NCBI GenBank assembly: GCA_041746735.1
Contig: JBGTGP010000032.1
Span: forward strand, 62,001 to 126,000
Source: Opimibacter sp041746735
GTDB lineage: Bacteria > Bacteroidota > Bacteroidia > Chitinophagales > Saprospiraceae
Reading direction: 5' to 3'
Length of the DNA: 64,000 nt
Numbering within the stretch: position 1 is the first letter of the stretch; the number at the start of each line of letters is the position of its first letter. A program made the translations under genes and the position numbers. The notes beneath the pieces are model-generated. The model did not search any database and was not told the DNA's origin. It was given only the letters and a program-made list of their open reading frames with translations. This document shows positions 35,031 through 44,572 of the stretch, piece by piece.

Positions 35031-38000
35031 ATGAATTCCAAAAATACCGTACTCATTACCCTGATGATTATTGTATGTCTTCCGAATTGGGGGGGGGCAA
35101 ATATTATTCCAAAATTCTGATTTTGAGAGTAATATGCACTGTGACCCTTCGGATTGTGAGGTGACAGACATCTCTTGTATTGAAGGGTGGTGGAATCATG
35201 TGCCCTCCGGTTATCATGATGGATTGGCTTGGTTGTTTTATGATGATTTTTATGATTGTGTAGAAGAAGATTATAGTTTGAATTCTTGTGGAGGCGAGCG
35301 CGGAATGCGGATGTTTGGAGGTACCGGCTCTACCGGTTTTTGCCATCCCACTACAGACAATCCATTTTTTGGTTTCAATCCTCTGGCGGCATACCAAATC
35401 CAGTGTCAGCTCAATATCATTGACAAAACATCGGGCGGGGTGCGGGTCGAGATCTGGGTGGACGATTCTGCTACAGCCCAGACTTCGCCTACATCACATT
35501 ATGTCGGCACCTCACAGGTAGTCACAGCCCTGGATTACTGCTATGATTTGAAAATTGCCATAACGGATCCGCCGAAAGTCCTTGATCTGGTAACCCATCC
35601 ATTTTTGATATTTGTGGTCAAACCTGAGCTCGGTCCATCTCCACCGATCAGTGTGCATACCGTAGAGGCCGTATTGGACAACCCATCCGCGTGTGTATTG
35701 CTGGATATAGAATTATCCCGGTTCAAGTGTGATAATATTTGTGTGAATACAACAACGGATTGTCCTTCAGAATGCACGATCGACAGAGCCTATGATATCG
35801 AGCTGGATGATTGTTATATCCAGGTCGTTTGGTTCGAAGATGAGGAGTATACAGAAGAAATACTGGAATGTTATTCGCCGTATATTGGCACAACAGAATG
35901 TTGCTTTACACCTTCGGAGCCGGGCACCTATTATGGTATTGTGTCCGTACTGTTTCAGATCAATGGGGAGCCGGTAGTGGCTACACATTATATCGAGGTG
36001 GAGCATGAGCCCTGTTCGACCGTCGTGATCAGCACGAATACGACCTGGGATGGAACGGATTTGTCTGATGCGACAAGGTTTGAAACCATTACAGTGCAAA
36101 GTGGCTTCACATTGACTATTGAGGATGATCTGACGGTCCGTTTTTGTGAAGACGGCAAGCTGATCATACAGCCTGGAGGAACTGTCATGCTGAATGGTAC
36201 ACTGACAGCTGCGTGCAATGTGGGCTGGGAAGGGGTAGAGGTTCAGGGTAATGGGAGTACGAATCAATACCCGCAAAGCGGTGTCTACCCGCAGGGTCGA
36301 TTATTTTGTAATCCCGGGTCTCGTATCGAGCACGCCCGGATAGGAGCACGACTGTATGGACCTGACTATTCGGATGCGGGGGGACAGGTTTTTGCAGATG
36401 GTGCTTCTTTTGTGAATAACAGCCGGGGTCTTGATTTCGCGCCCTTTCATAATTATTTTTCCACGATTGACAAGCAGAAATTCTACAATGCATCTATCCG
36501 GAACTGTGTATTTGAGGTAGATGAATCCTATGTATATCCGGGTGCCTTCACGCATCATATCCGGTTGGATGGTGTGTTTGGGATCGGGATATATGGCACA
36601 TATTTTGGCAATACGCGTCAGATACCGGACAACAATGATCCTCGGGTCTATGGTGTTGGGGTTATGTCGGTCAATTCTCAGTTTACTGTAGGATCGTCAG
36701 CAGTGATGCAGTCCTCCGAGCCTTGTCTGCCCGGAGACTGTACGATCTTCCAGCGCAGCCGGTTTGATGGCTTATGCATAGGGGTATTTGCGGGCCGGAC
36801 GATGCGCAACCGGCCGTTTCAAGTGTATGATAGTGAGTTTAGGAGATGCTTTTTTGGTATTAGTAATGAAGGCGTGTCAGGTGCCAATATCCTGTTCAAT
36901 GATTTTCTAATGGGGGAGATCAAGGAGCTCAAGTTTGACGAAAATCAGGTAGGGGTCTCCTTATCAGGCTATCAGCAGATCGGGGCCATCCAGGAGAATA
37001 CGTTTGTACATTCACCCGGCAATGCAGATTATACGATCGGGATAGTGAGCCGCAATATTGGAGAAATGGATAATGTCATTCGGAGGAATACGTTTGATGG
37101 GCTGCACATTGGAAATGAGGCATTTGAAATGAACGCTATATTTTCTGAATTTTATTCAGAAGGATTAAGACTTCTCTGCAATGAGAATATGAATGTCCAT
37201 GACAAAGACTTTTATGTTCGGGATACAGAAGGATATGATGTTATCCATAGATGGCAGGCAGAGAATGTCGATGGGGTATGGGTCGCGGCCGGCAATACAT
37301 TTTCCGGGACTGGTGATCCGGATGACGGATATTATGCCAACTATGGGGATGAGAGCATAAATTATGTTTATGATGAAAATTACGCTGACCAGATTCCTGA
37401 TGTTGATGCGATAGTTGGTGTAACCACCTATCCTAGCGGTGAAGCAGATTGTGATCCCTTGTTTTGTTTGCACCCCTGTGCTTCGGCTGGCGTTATTGGT
37501 GATGTGATAAGTCGGTATTATGATCAGAAAGCCGATTTTATTGTAGCCGTTGGTAACGAGGATCACGACCTTGCTTCCTATCACCAGATCGTTATGGATT
37601 CCTGTCTGAATCACATCGTACGCTACCATGAGTATGATACCGCTTCATTTGATCTGGATACCATGAGGATCTGGTATCAACGGATGAAAAGCATAAGTGG
37701 CTACCTGATGCTGTCAGGCGATTATTTACAAATGCAGGAGTTTAGCGATGCTGCTGATATAATTGACTCGATCTATACGCATTTTGTTTTGAATGCTGAT
37801 CAGATCACGGATATCGGGCGAGTAGAGCGATTGACGGAAATTCTTTCTGCCCGTATGCCTGATGCATATACTTCCGCAGATATTGATACACTTCGGCTGT
37901 ACGCATCAGGTTTTGGGGGATCATTTTCCCTTGCCCGAAGTGCTCTGAGCTTGCTGGATTCTCTTTTTACGCCCAGGTACTATATCCCGAATGAGATCGA

Positions 38001-38307
38001 ACCGAGATCAGTCGCCTCAAGTTCAAGCAGCATTTTCTCTCTTCCATTTAAAAAGATAGCTTTATCGCCTAATCCGGTTAGCGCCATCCTTAACATCGAA
38101 GTTCTGGAGCCTGAATTTAGGGGTGACCGTTACCGGATACTGGATGTGAATAGCAGGATAGTCCAACAAGGGAATCTGGAGATGATGAACGGTGAGAATA
38201 CAGTGAGAATTGACAGGAAATTGATTTCGGGCCTTTACATTTTGCAGGTACTAAGTTTAGACGGCCGGTTTATTTCGGAGAAGTTTGTTATCTCCAATGG
38301 ACAATGA
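35031..38307 (+). CDS. Large T9SS cargo protein; signal peptide frameshifted at a G9 tract
   Basis: The ATG at 35031 starts a good signal peptide (MNSKNTVLITLMIIVCLPNW) that runs into nine G bases (35089-35097) and then a stop at TGA 35118-35120. The ~1070-residue body is in the +1 frame, open from 35071. Eight G bases would join them as ...NWGGQILFQNSDFES. The body starts with a Cys-rich region, followed by a right-handed beta-helix-like stretch (~residues 350-760; DLTVRFCEDGKLIIQPGGTV and repeated N-rich turns). The C-terminal ~85 residues (ALSPNPVSAILNIEV onward) form a T9SS type A sorting domain. The next gene overlaps its stop by 4 bases. Either phase-variable, mutated, or a sequencing error. 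Confidence 0.75.
35089..35097 (+). repeat. G9 homopolymer tract in the signal-peptide coding region
   Basis: Nine consecutive G residues lie between the signal peptide and the mature protein frames. The observed length is out of frame; eight or eleven would restore the frame. Slipped-strand mispairing at such tracts is a known switch in other bacteria. Confidence 0.85.
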
Positions 38308-39857
38308 GATTGCATATTCAGAAAATAGCTTTGGCTCTAGTTTGGTTGCCATTGATTATTAACTCATCAGATTTGAAGGGCCAGGTTCAAAGCGGGTACT
38401 CAATATCAATTTTAGATGAGTTACAGGTAAACCCTGACGTGGATGATATTATATATCATGATCATTTGCTGTACCTAAGAGGAAATGTTTATCTGGAATC
38501 TATTAAATTGATTGGAGCATTTGTGGCAATTTTGGATACGTTTGGCGAATTGAGGGATGTGTATTTGCAATATGACACCACTCTTGCATCTCACATGGTT
38601 ACAAATACGCCTACTCGAATATCCATTAACAAGAAGGGCCAAATATTGATACCTAATTATTATTACCAGGGTAATCGATTGGCCTTGACCGTATTTGAAG
38701 CTGATGGGCAGCAATTGTTTACTCAAGAGTTCTTCTGGAATGAAAGAACTATTTTTCCATTTACATCACACGAACTGGACGGCTATTATTACGTATTTGG
38801 TTTTGCTCAACGGAATGATTATTTGCTTGATGATTATGTCATTAAGACTGATAGTATGGGCAATATGATTTGGATGAAATTATTTGGACAGGGAGGGTAC
38901 TGGGAGCGAATGGGCGATGTAATAGTTAATCCGGATTATACGTTTACGATAGCCTCCAGTCAGGAGACAAAAGATTATTCAGACGGGCGCCGCCTTCGGG
39001 GTTGGCGTAAGCCTTGGATCTATACCATTGATACCTCCGGAGCCATCCTGCATCAATGGAAAGGCGAGGAGAATGATACCCGCACCCGTGGAGGAGGGCC
39101 CTTTCACCGGCGGGATGATGGGAGCTGGATCATAACGTCTTTCGATCGTACGCTCGTGGTGTATTCACCAGAGTATTCTGAGGTGTGGGTGACGCCGACA
39201 ATTACGAAGTTGGATTCCAACTTCAATCTGATCTGGAAGCATCAGGTTGCTGATTTTGATCGAATATATTTTCAGATTCCGGACATGAAGTATGATCCGG
39301 TGCGGGATGAGTATGTTTATATGTGGAATAAGCGCGTATCATACCCACATAAAGATAAGCTTGCCGTCTTAATAGTGAAATTCAAGGACACCGGTGAAGT
39401 CCTTTGGGAAGCATTGGATACTTTGCCGGCTATCGATAAAGAGCTTCACTGGAATGCCGGGTTGGATGTTGCGCCGAGCGGGAGTATTTATGTGAGTGGG
39501 TATATTATTGATAAGTATCCAACGCGACACTCCCTCGGCTTCCTCCTCAAGATCACACCTGACGGGTGCATCGACAGGCTCTGCATGACGACCTCCCTGG
39601 AGGAGCAGATACGCACCTGGGGGGATGAGGTGTCAGTCTATCCTAATCCGGTGCAGGATGAGATCACCGTGCACCTCAGAGCACCGGAGCCTCATGCGGA
39701 GGTATGGCTCTATGACATGCAGGGCCGGCAACGATTCCGGCAGCCGCTGACCGTAGGGAAGAATCACTTCAGGATCGATATCCCTCCGGGGCTATACATG
39801 TGTACTGTACGATCGCAGGGAAGGACGTTGTATAGTTCAAAGCTCGTCAAGCCATAA
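38304..39857 (+). CDS. T9SS cargo protein with beta-propeller-like body
   Basis: 517 residues. Signal peptide ending SDLKGQ. The body repeats short D-x-x-G-N-x-x-W strands (KTDSMGNMIWMKLFGQGG, TKLDSNFNLIWKH, KFKDTGEVLWEALD), typical of a beta-propeller or PQQ-like repeat. The C-terminal ~80 residues from VSVYPNPVQDEITVHL form a T9SS type A sorting domain. Overlaps the previous gene's stop as ATGA, so translation is coupled to the G-tract gene and may be affected by its frame state. Ligand or activity unknown. Confidence 0.8.
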   Translation: MRLHIQKIALALVWLPLIINSSDLKGQVQSGYSISILDELQVNPDVDDIIYHDHLLYLRGNVYLESIKLIGAFVAILDTFGELRDVYLQYDTTLASHMVTNTPTRISINKKGQILIPNYYYQGNRLALTVFEADGQQLFTQEFFWNERTIFPFTSHELDGYYYVFGFAQRNDYLLDDYVIKTDSMGNMIWMKLFGQGGYWERMGDVIVNPDYTFTIASSQETKDYSDGRRLRGWRKPWIYTIDTSGAILHQWKGEENDTRTRGGGPFHRRDDGSWIITSFDRTLVVYSPEYSEVWVTPTITKLDSNFNLIWKHQVADFDRIYFQIPDMKYDPVRDEYVYMWNKRVSYPHKDKLAVLIVKFKDTGEVLWEALDTLPAIDKELHWNAGLDVAPSGSIYVSGYIIDKYPTRHSLGFLLKITPDGCIDRLCMTTSLEEQIRTWGDEVSVYPNPVQDEITVHLRAPEPHAEVWLYDMQGRQRFRQPLTVGKNHFRIDIPPGLYMCTVRSQGRTLYSSKLVKP

Positions 39858-39929
39858 CTTTAGAGTTCTGGAAGGTGATATCCATGACTGACTAAGGCGC
39901 GTATGATCCTCAAGCGGATCGACGCATTT

Positions 39930-41495
39930 TCAATCCAGAACCCGCTCCAATACATCTGCAGCCTGGATCATCCGACCTGTCGAAGCCCCGTCCTGAAGTT
40001 CCCTGCCGGTGTCATACAGCAACTGATACACCTCTGTAGTGGTCAATTCAGGACGAAATGACCGGAGCAACCCGACCAGCCCGGCGACCATCGGCGCCGC
40101 CATCGAGGTACCATCCATCTCCCTGTATTGGCCTGCTGTGTAAGTAGACATGATCCGGACACCCGGTGCCGCAAGACCAAATTCCAGGTCATGCACACTA
40201 TTTGAAAAGGTGGCGCGCTTCAACTCCGGCGTGAGCGCAGCCACCGCGATAATCCCCTTGGCGTTGGCAGGCGCATAGTTCCGTGCACTCAAACTGCTGT
40301 TGCCCGCTGCCGCGATGACGATAGCCCCTTTAGCATTGGCATACCGTATAGCTTCTTCATAGGCTTTTTGCCGGCTGTCGGATGAAAGGCTCCCAAGTGA
40401 AAGACTGATCACATCCGCTCCCATATCCGCTGCCTGGATGATCCCGCGGATGATGGTTCGCTGATGCCCCATGCCCCGCGCATCCATGACCTTAATCCCC
40501 GTCACCCGGACATATTCTTCTCCCGGCAAGAGTGAGGCAATTCCTTTCCCATTGTTGGATACAGCAGCGGCGATACCGGCGCAATGTGTTCCATGTCCGG
40601 CGGGATCCGTATCATGCGTAGGGCCGAAGGATAGATACTGCAGACTGAGATCTTCATGGGTGGCCTCTACCCCGGAATCGACGATTGCAATCAACGCCTG
40701 CTTTTGCGGACGGACCTGGCCTGAACTCAACCTTTTATGAACCAAATCACCCTGTATCGCCTCCCATCCCCATTGTTGCGGAGCCATCGGATCATTGACA
40801 TATCGGGCAGGGGATGTGGTCGATTCACCGGTATGATCCCGAAGGTCCAGCCGGATGACTTCATTATATTCTACATGGCGGGTGCCGCTCAGACGCCGAA
40901 GTTCGCGGATGATACGCCGGATTTTCTTTTCCGACTTATCCGGTATACCAACGGCGATGAATTCATCCAACCGGCTCAGCGATGCATCAGCCGGTTCGAA
41001 GGCCTGCTCCACCGTCAGGTCATATCGCCGGATCACCGACTCATAAGCTTTTGGAACTTTCCCATCCCGGGTCTCAATCAGCAACTCAAAGCTATCCTCA
41101 AGTTCTACAACGGATTTCGGCACCTCCGGAAAGGTATGGTACAACATCGCCAGTCCTGCAAACTGGATCAGCCCATAGATGATAATCGCCATGACGAGCA
41201 CGACAATCGTGCTTTTGCGGACATAGCTGAAGATTTGGGATACCACCCCCAGAATCACCAGATCACGGAAAAGAATCAGCAGTTTGTAGGACAAGGAGGC
41301 ATCCGCAAAAGCCAGGGACACCAGGTACACCAGAAACCCGACCATAAACAATGTACTCATCCTTCGGCTGGCAGAGCGGTTTTCACGGAAATAGAACCAG
41401 AGAATCAGCCCTGTTAGGCTCAAAAGATAACTGACCGGATAAAGGAGATGCAGCATATTCTGGTGTACAACAAATCGGAGGGTAAAATAGTGCAT
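39930..41495 (-). CDS. S8 subtilisin-family protease with N-terminal polytopic membrane domain
   Basis: 521 residues. The first ~120 residues hold about four hydrophobic segments (~16-36, 48-65, 70-88, 97-119). A ~110-residue region with an inhibitor-I9-like pattern follows, then the S8 catalytic domain with D273 (IVDSG), H301 (GHGTHCAG), oxyanion N399 (AAAGNS) and S464 (GTSMAAP). All triad residues are intact. An ATG 39 bases further in (41456) is an alternative start. Most bacterial subtilases are exported by a cleavable signal; a polytopic anchor is unusual. Divergent from trxB. The substrate is unknown; an envelope quality-control role is a guess. Confidence 0.85.
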   Translation of the reverse strand: MHYFTLRFVVHQNMLHLLYPVSYLLSLTGLILWFYFRENRSASRRMSTLFMVGFLVYLVSLAFADASLSYKLLILFRDLVILGVVSQIFSYVRKSTIVVLVMAIIIYGLIQFAGLAMLYHTFPEVPKSVVELEDSFELLIETRDGKVPKAYESVIRRYDLTVEQAFEPADASLSRLDEFIAVGIPDKSEKKIRRIIRELRRLSGTRHVEYNEVIRLDLRDHTGESTTSPARYVNDPMAPQQWGWEAIQGDLVHKRLSSGQVRPQKQALIAIVDSGVEATHEDLSLQYLSFGPTHDTDPAGHGTHCAGIAAAVSNNGKGIASLLPGEEYVRVTGIKVMDARGMGHQRTIIRGIIQAADMGADVISLSLGSLSSDSRQKAYEEAIRYANAKGAIVIAAAGNSSLSARNYAPANAKGIIAVAALTPELKRATFSNSVHDLEFGLAAPGVRIMSTYTAGQYREMDGTSMAAPMVAGLVGLLRSFRPELTTTEVYQLLYDTGRELQDGASTGRMIQAADVLERVLD

Positions 41496-41568
41496 TGGCC
41501 GCGATCCGTTTGCCGGCCTTAGACCAAACCCGGCCCTGATACGTCCAATGGGTACAAATGGAATGTCT

Positions 41569-41576
41569 TACTTTTG
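41569..41576 (+). promoter_or_regulatory. TAnnTTTG -7 element upstream of trxB
   Basis: TACTTTTG, 89 bases upstream of the trxB ATG, in the intergenic region divergent from the subtilase gene. Confidence 0.35.
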
Positions 41577-41665
41577 CCGCGGCCATAACCAATCGGACTT
41601 ATTTTGGTTATACGCTGAATGCATCAACTCTTTATTTTGACGGATAAAAAATATCTTCTTTAGTT

Positions 41666-42601
41666 ATGATAGAAAAAATCCATTGCCTGATCATCGGAAG
41701 TGGTCCCGCAGGGTATACGGCAGCTATCTATGCCGCCAGGGCCAATATGAAACCCGTCATCTATACCGGTGTCGAGCCCGGCGGTCAGTTGATGATCACC
41801 ACGGAAGTAGAAAACTATCCGGGCTATCCCAATGGGGTGCAGGGCCCCCAGATGATGGAAGACTTCAGGATACAGGCCGAGCGGTTCGGAACTGATATTC
41901 GCTATGCCCTGATCGACCGCGTGGATTTCAATGGTCCGGTGCATCGGGTATGGACGGACAGTGGTGATGAGATCCATGCAGATGCCGTGATCATTGCTAC
42001 GGGAGCCAGTGCCAAATGGCTTGGTCTCGAGTCAGAGAAAAAACTCACCAATAAAGGCGTTTCAGCCTGTGCGGTATGTGATGGTTTCTTTTTCCGCAAT
42101 ATGGATGTAGCCGTGGTAGGTGCAGGGGATACGGCTGCAGAGGAAGCCCTCTACCTGAGCAAACTTTGCCCGGTGGTGCATCTGCTGGTACGCCGCGATG
42201 AGATGCGCGCCAGTAAGATTATGCAGGAGCGTGTCCTGAAAGCTGCCAATATCAAAGTGTATTGGAATACCGAAACGGAAGAGATTTTAGGGGATGCCGA
42301 AGTCGAGGGGGTACGGGTAGTCAACAATCAAACCGGAGAACGGAGTGTCATTCCGATCAAAGGCTTTTTTGTGGCCATCGGGCACAAACCCAACACAGAC
42401 ATCTTCAAAGGCTGGCTCGATATGGATGAAGCCGGGTATCTGATCCCGGTGGCGGGTAGCACCCGGACCCGGATAGACGGTGTATTTGTATCCGGTGACG
42501 CGGCTGACAAGATATATCGTCAGGCCGTCACAGCAGCCGGTACCGGATGTATGGCCGCCCTCGATGCCGAACGATATCTCGCCGGCATAGGCGTGGTCTG
42601 A
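41666..42601 (+). CDS. trxB: Thioredoxin-disulfide reductase
   Basis: 311 residues, normal length. NADPH-dependent flavoenzyme that reduces thioredoxin. FAD motif GSGPAGYTAAIYAARA, redox-active CAVCDG, NADPH motif VVGAGDTAAEEA and C-terminal FAD segment GVFVSGDAADK. Cytoplasmic. It could ultimately feed reductant to the periplasmic TlpA-like protein, but no membrane conduit is encoded here. Confidence 0.96.
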   Translation: MIEKIHCLIIGSGPAGYTAAIYAARANMKPVIYTGVEPGGQLMITTEVENYPGYPNGVQGPQMMEDFRIQAERFGTDIRYALIDRVDFNGPVHRVWTDSGDEIHADAVIIATGASAKWLGLESEKKLTNKGVSACAVCDGFFFRNMDVAVVGAGDTAAEEALYLSKLCPVVHLLVRRDEMRASKIMQERVLKAANIKVYWNTETEEILGDAEVEGVRVVNNQTGERSVIPIKGFFVAIGHKPNTDIFKGWLDMDEAGYLIPVAGSTRTRIDGVFVSGDAADKIYRQAVTAAGTGCMAALDAERYLAGIGVV

Positions 42602-42693
42602 CCTCGACACGAATCCCCGATAAATCGAAAGAGTGATTATTTTACTCATGATATTCCCTAAACAGGGATTAATGAAATAATAAACTGTACGAT

Positions 42694-43770
42694 ATGCCAA
42701 CTACGCTTTTCAAACCGGGAGTCTTACATGGACAGGAGGTAACAGACCTGCTGCTGCATGCCAATGCACATGATTATGCACTTCCCGCTGTCAATGTCAT
42801 CGGAACCAATTCCATCAATGCTGTACTGGAGACCGCCCGGCTGGTCAACTCCCCGGTTATCATCCAGTTTAGCAATGGTGGTGCTGCATTTTATGCGGGC
42901 AAAGGACTGAGTAATGAAGGACAAAAGGCGGCTGTACTGGGCGCGATTTCCGGAGCTGAGCATGTACATCTGCTCGCTGAAGCGTATGGCGTAACCGTGA
43001 TCATGCATACGGATCATTGTGCTAAAAACCTGCTCCCGTGGTTTGATGGAATGCTGGACTATCAGGAGAATTATTTTCGTAAAAACGGTCATCCCCTGTA
43101 CAGTTCTCACATGCTGGATTTATCAGAAGAACCCCTCCATGAAAACATAGAGATCTGCGCTGCTTATTTCAAACGTATGAAGGCTATGGGGATGACGTTG
43201 GAGATTGAACTTGGCGTCACAGGCGGTGAGGAAGATGGGGTAGATAACACCGGGATTGACAATTCCAAACTCTATACCCAGCCGGAGGAAGTAGCTTATG
43301 CTTACGAAACATTAGGCGCAATCAGCCCCAATTTTACGGTAGCGGCAGCATTTGGCAATGTGCATGGCGTATATAAGCCGGGGAATGTCAGTCTCACGCC
43401 GGAGATCCTGAAAAATTCGCAGGACTATATTCAGCAGAAATTTAACACAGGTCATAACCCCGTAAATTTTGTTTTTCACGGAGGTTCAGGCAGCAGTCAG
43501 GAGGAAATCCGCGAAGCCATCGGGTATGGTGCTGTCAAGATGAATATCGATACCGATATGCAGTGGGCATTTTGGGAGGGTGTGCATAGCTATTATAGCA
43601 AACATCAGGGCTATCTCCAGGCGCAGATTGGTAATCCGGATGGGGAGGATAAACCGAATAAGAAGTACTACGATCCACGGGTTTGGTTGCGTGCAGGTGA
43701 AGCGGCGTTTGTAAAACGGCTTCAACAGGCTTTTGAAGACCTTAATTGTATCAACCGGAATGGTGTCTGA
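42694..43770 (+). CDS. fbaA: Class II fructose-bisphosphate aldolase
   Basis: 358 residues, class IIA length. Zinc-dependent cleavage of fructose-1,6-bisphosphate in glycolysis and the reverse in gluconeogenesis. Zinc and substrate motifs: MHTDHCAKNLLPWFDG, LEIELGVTGGEEDGVDN, FGNVHGVYKPGNV, FHGGSGSSQEEI and VKMNIDTDMQWAFW. An upstream AT-rich gap includes a small palindrome TCCCTAAACAGGGA. Converges on the TerB-like gene. Confidence 0.96.
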   Translation: MPTTLFKPGVLHGQEVTDLLLHANAHDYALPAVNVIGTNSINAVLETARLVNSPVIIQFSNGGAAFYAGKGLSNEGQKAAVLGAISGAEHVHLLAEAYGVTVIMHTDHCAKNLLPWFDGMLDYQENYFRKNGHPLYSSHMLDLSEEPLHENIEICAAYFKRMKAMGMTLEIELGVTGGEEDGVDNTGIDNSKLYTQPEEVAYAYETLGAISPNFTVAAAFGNVHGVYKPGNVSLTPEILKNSQDYIQQKFNTGHNPVNFVFHGGSGSSQEEIREAIGYGAVKMNIDTDMQWAFWEGVHSYYSKHQGYLQAQIGNPDGEDKPNKKYYDPRVWLRAGEAAFVKRLQQAFEDLNCINRNGV

Positions 43771-43785
43771 GGCACCGGCTGTAAA

Positions 43786-44271
43786 TTATTCTTCTTCGTC
43801 AGCTTCTACAAATACAATCGGATCGAGCATAGGCAGGTCCATCCATTTACGTTCTTCAGGTCCGATGCTGAAAAAGGCGAGTATTCCACCTGACGCTTTG
43901 GCAATCCGTTCTGCAAAGCTCTTGTACCCTTTGTACAGGTAAGCACCGATAGAAGGATCCAGTTGGCGGAGGATTGGATTGAGTTCTTTCAATTGCGTTG
44001 CAATTTCAGCCTGACGGGGACCTGTCTCTGTGGGTAAGGAGGCCATCAGGGATTTGATTTTTTCTGATATTTCAGTATTGACGGCTTCATGAAAATGGCG
44101 CAGGCGCTCATCACCGGCGAAGGTGCGGATGCCGGCGATTTTTTCGGCCCAGGACAACTCTTTCGGGTCGATTTTGCCGTCCGCTCCGGCGATAAGGATG
44201 GTGATATAGGCATGTGCATCCTTGAGGATGGTGATTTCCTGCGGCGATAATACACTCAGATCCTGATCCAT
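43786..44271 (-). CDS. TerB-like helical protein, unknown function
   Basis: 161 residues, no signal. The segment ITILIAGADGKIDPKELSWAEKI matches the acidic metal-binding-like loop of the TerB/DjlA N-terminal helical fold. The remainder is helical, with an aromatic-rich C-terminus and an acidic tail. TerB-like domains occur in stress-response and co-chaperone proteins; no specific role can be given. Converges on fbaA with a 15-base gap. Confidence 0.6.
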   Translation of the reverse strand: MDQDLSVLSPQEITILKDAHAYITILIAGADGKIDPKELSWAEKIAGIRTFAGDERLRHFHEAVNTEISEKIKSLMASLPTETGPRQAEIATQLKELNPILRQLDPSIGAYLYKGYKSFAERIAKASGGILAFFSIGPEERKWMDLPMLDPIVFVEADEEE

Positions 44272-44572
44272 GATCGTTGAAGTTTGTATGGCTTTGAAGT
44301 GGCAATAATAGGCATTTTGAGCAAGAGGCCAGGAGGCAAATTTGAATATACCTGCTTCAGGATTTCCGCTGAAAAGGTGCCTGACGGGTGCGGAGCAGGA
44401 GAGAAAAAGCTTGAAAAGGACTTGTGAAAAATTATATAAATAATTGGTTATCAGTAAAATAAATTCAAATTTTAAATTTAATATTATTACCTTGGCGCTT
44501 CCCTGTTCCCTACGGTAAATAGGCTTATATTTGCACCGTTTTTTTGAAGACTAGTATCCTAACTTATTTGAT
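44272..44572. other. 301-base gene-free stretch upstream of secDF
   Basis: The left half is unremarkable. From ~44415 it is strongly AT-rich with A/T runs (AAATTCAAATTTTAAATTTA), then a -7-like element at 44526-44533. I see no RNA gene. It may hold upstream promoter or regulatory sequence for secDF. Confidence 0.5.
44526..44533 (+). promoter_or_regulatory. TAnnTTTG -7 element for secDF
   Basis: TATATTTG followed by a T-run, 39 bases upstream of the secDF ATG at 44573. Confidence 0.5.
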
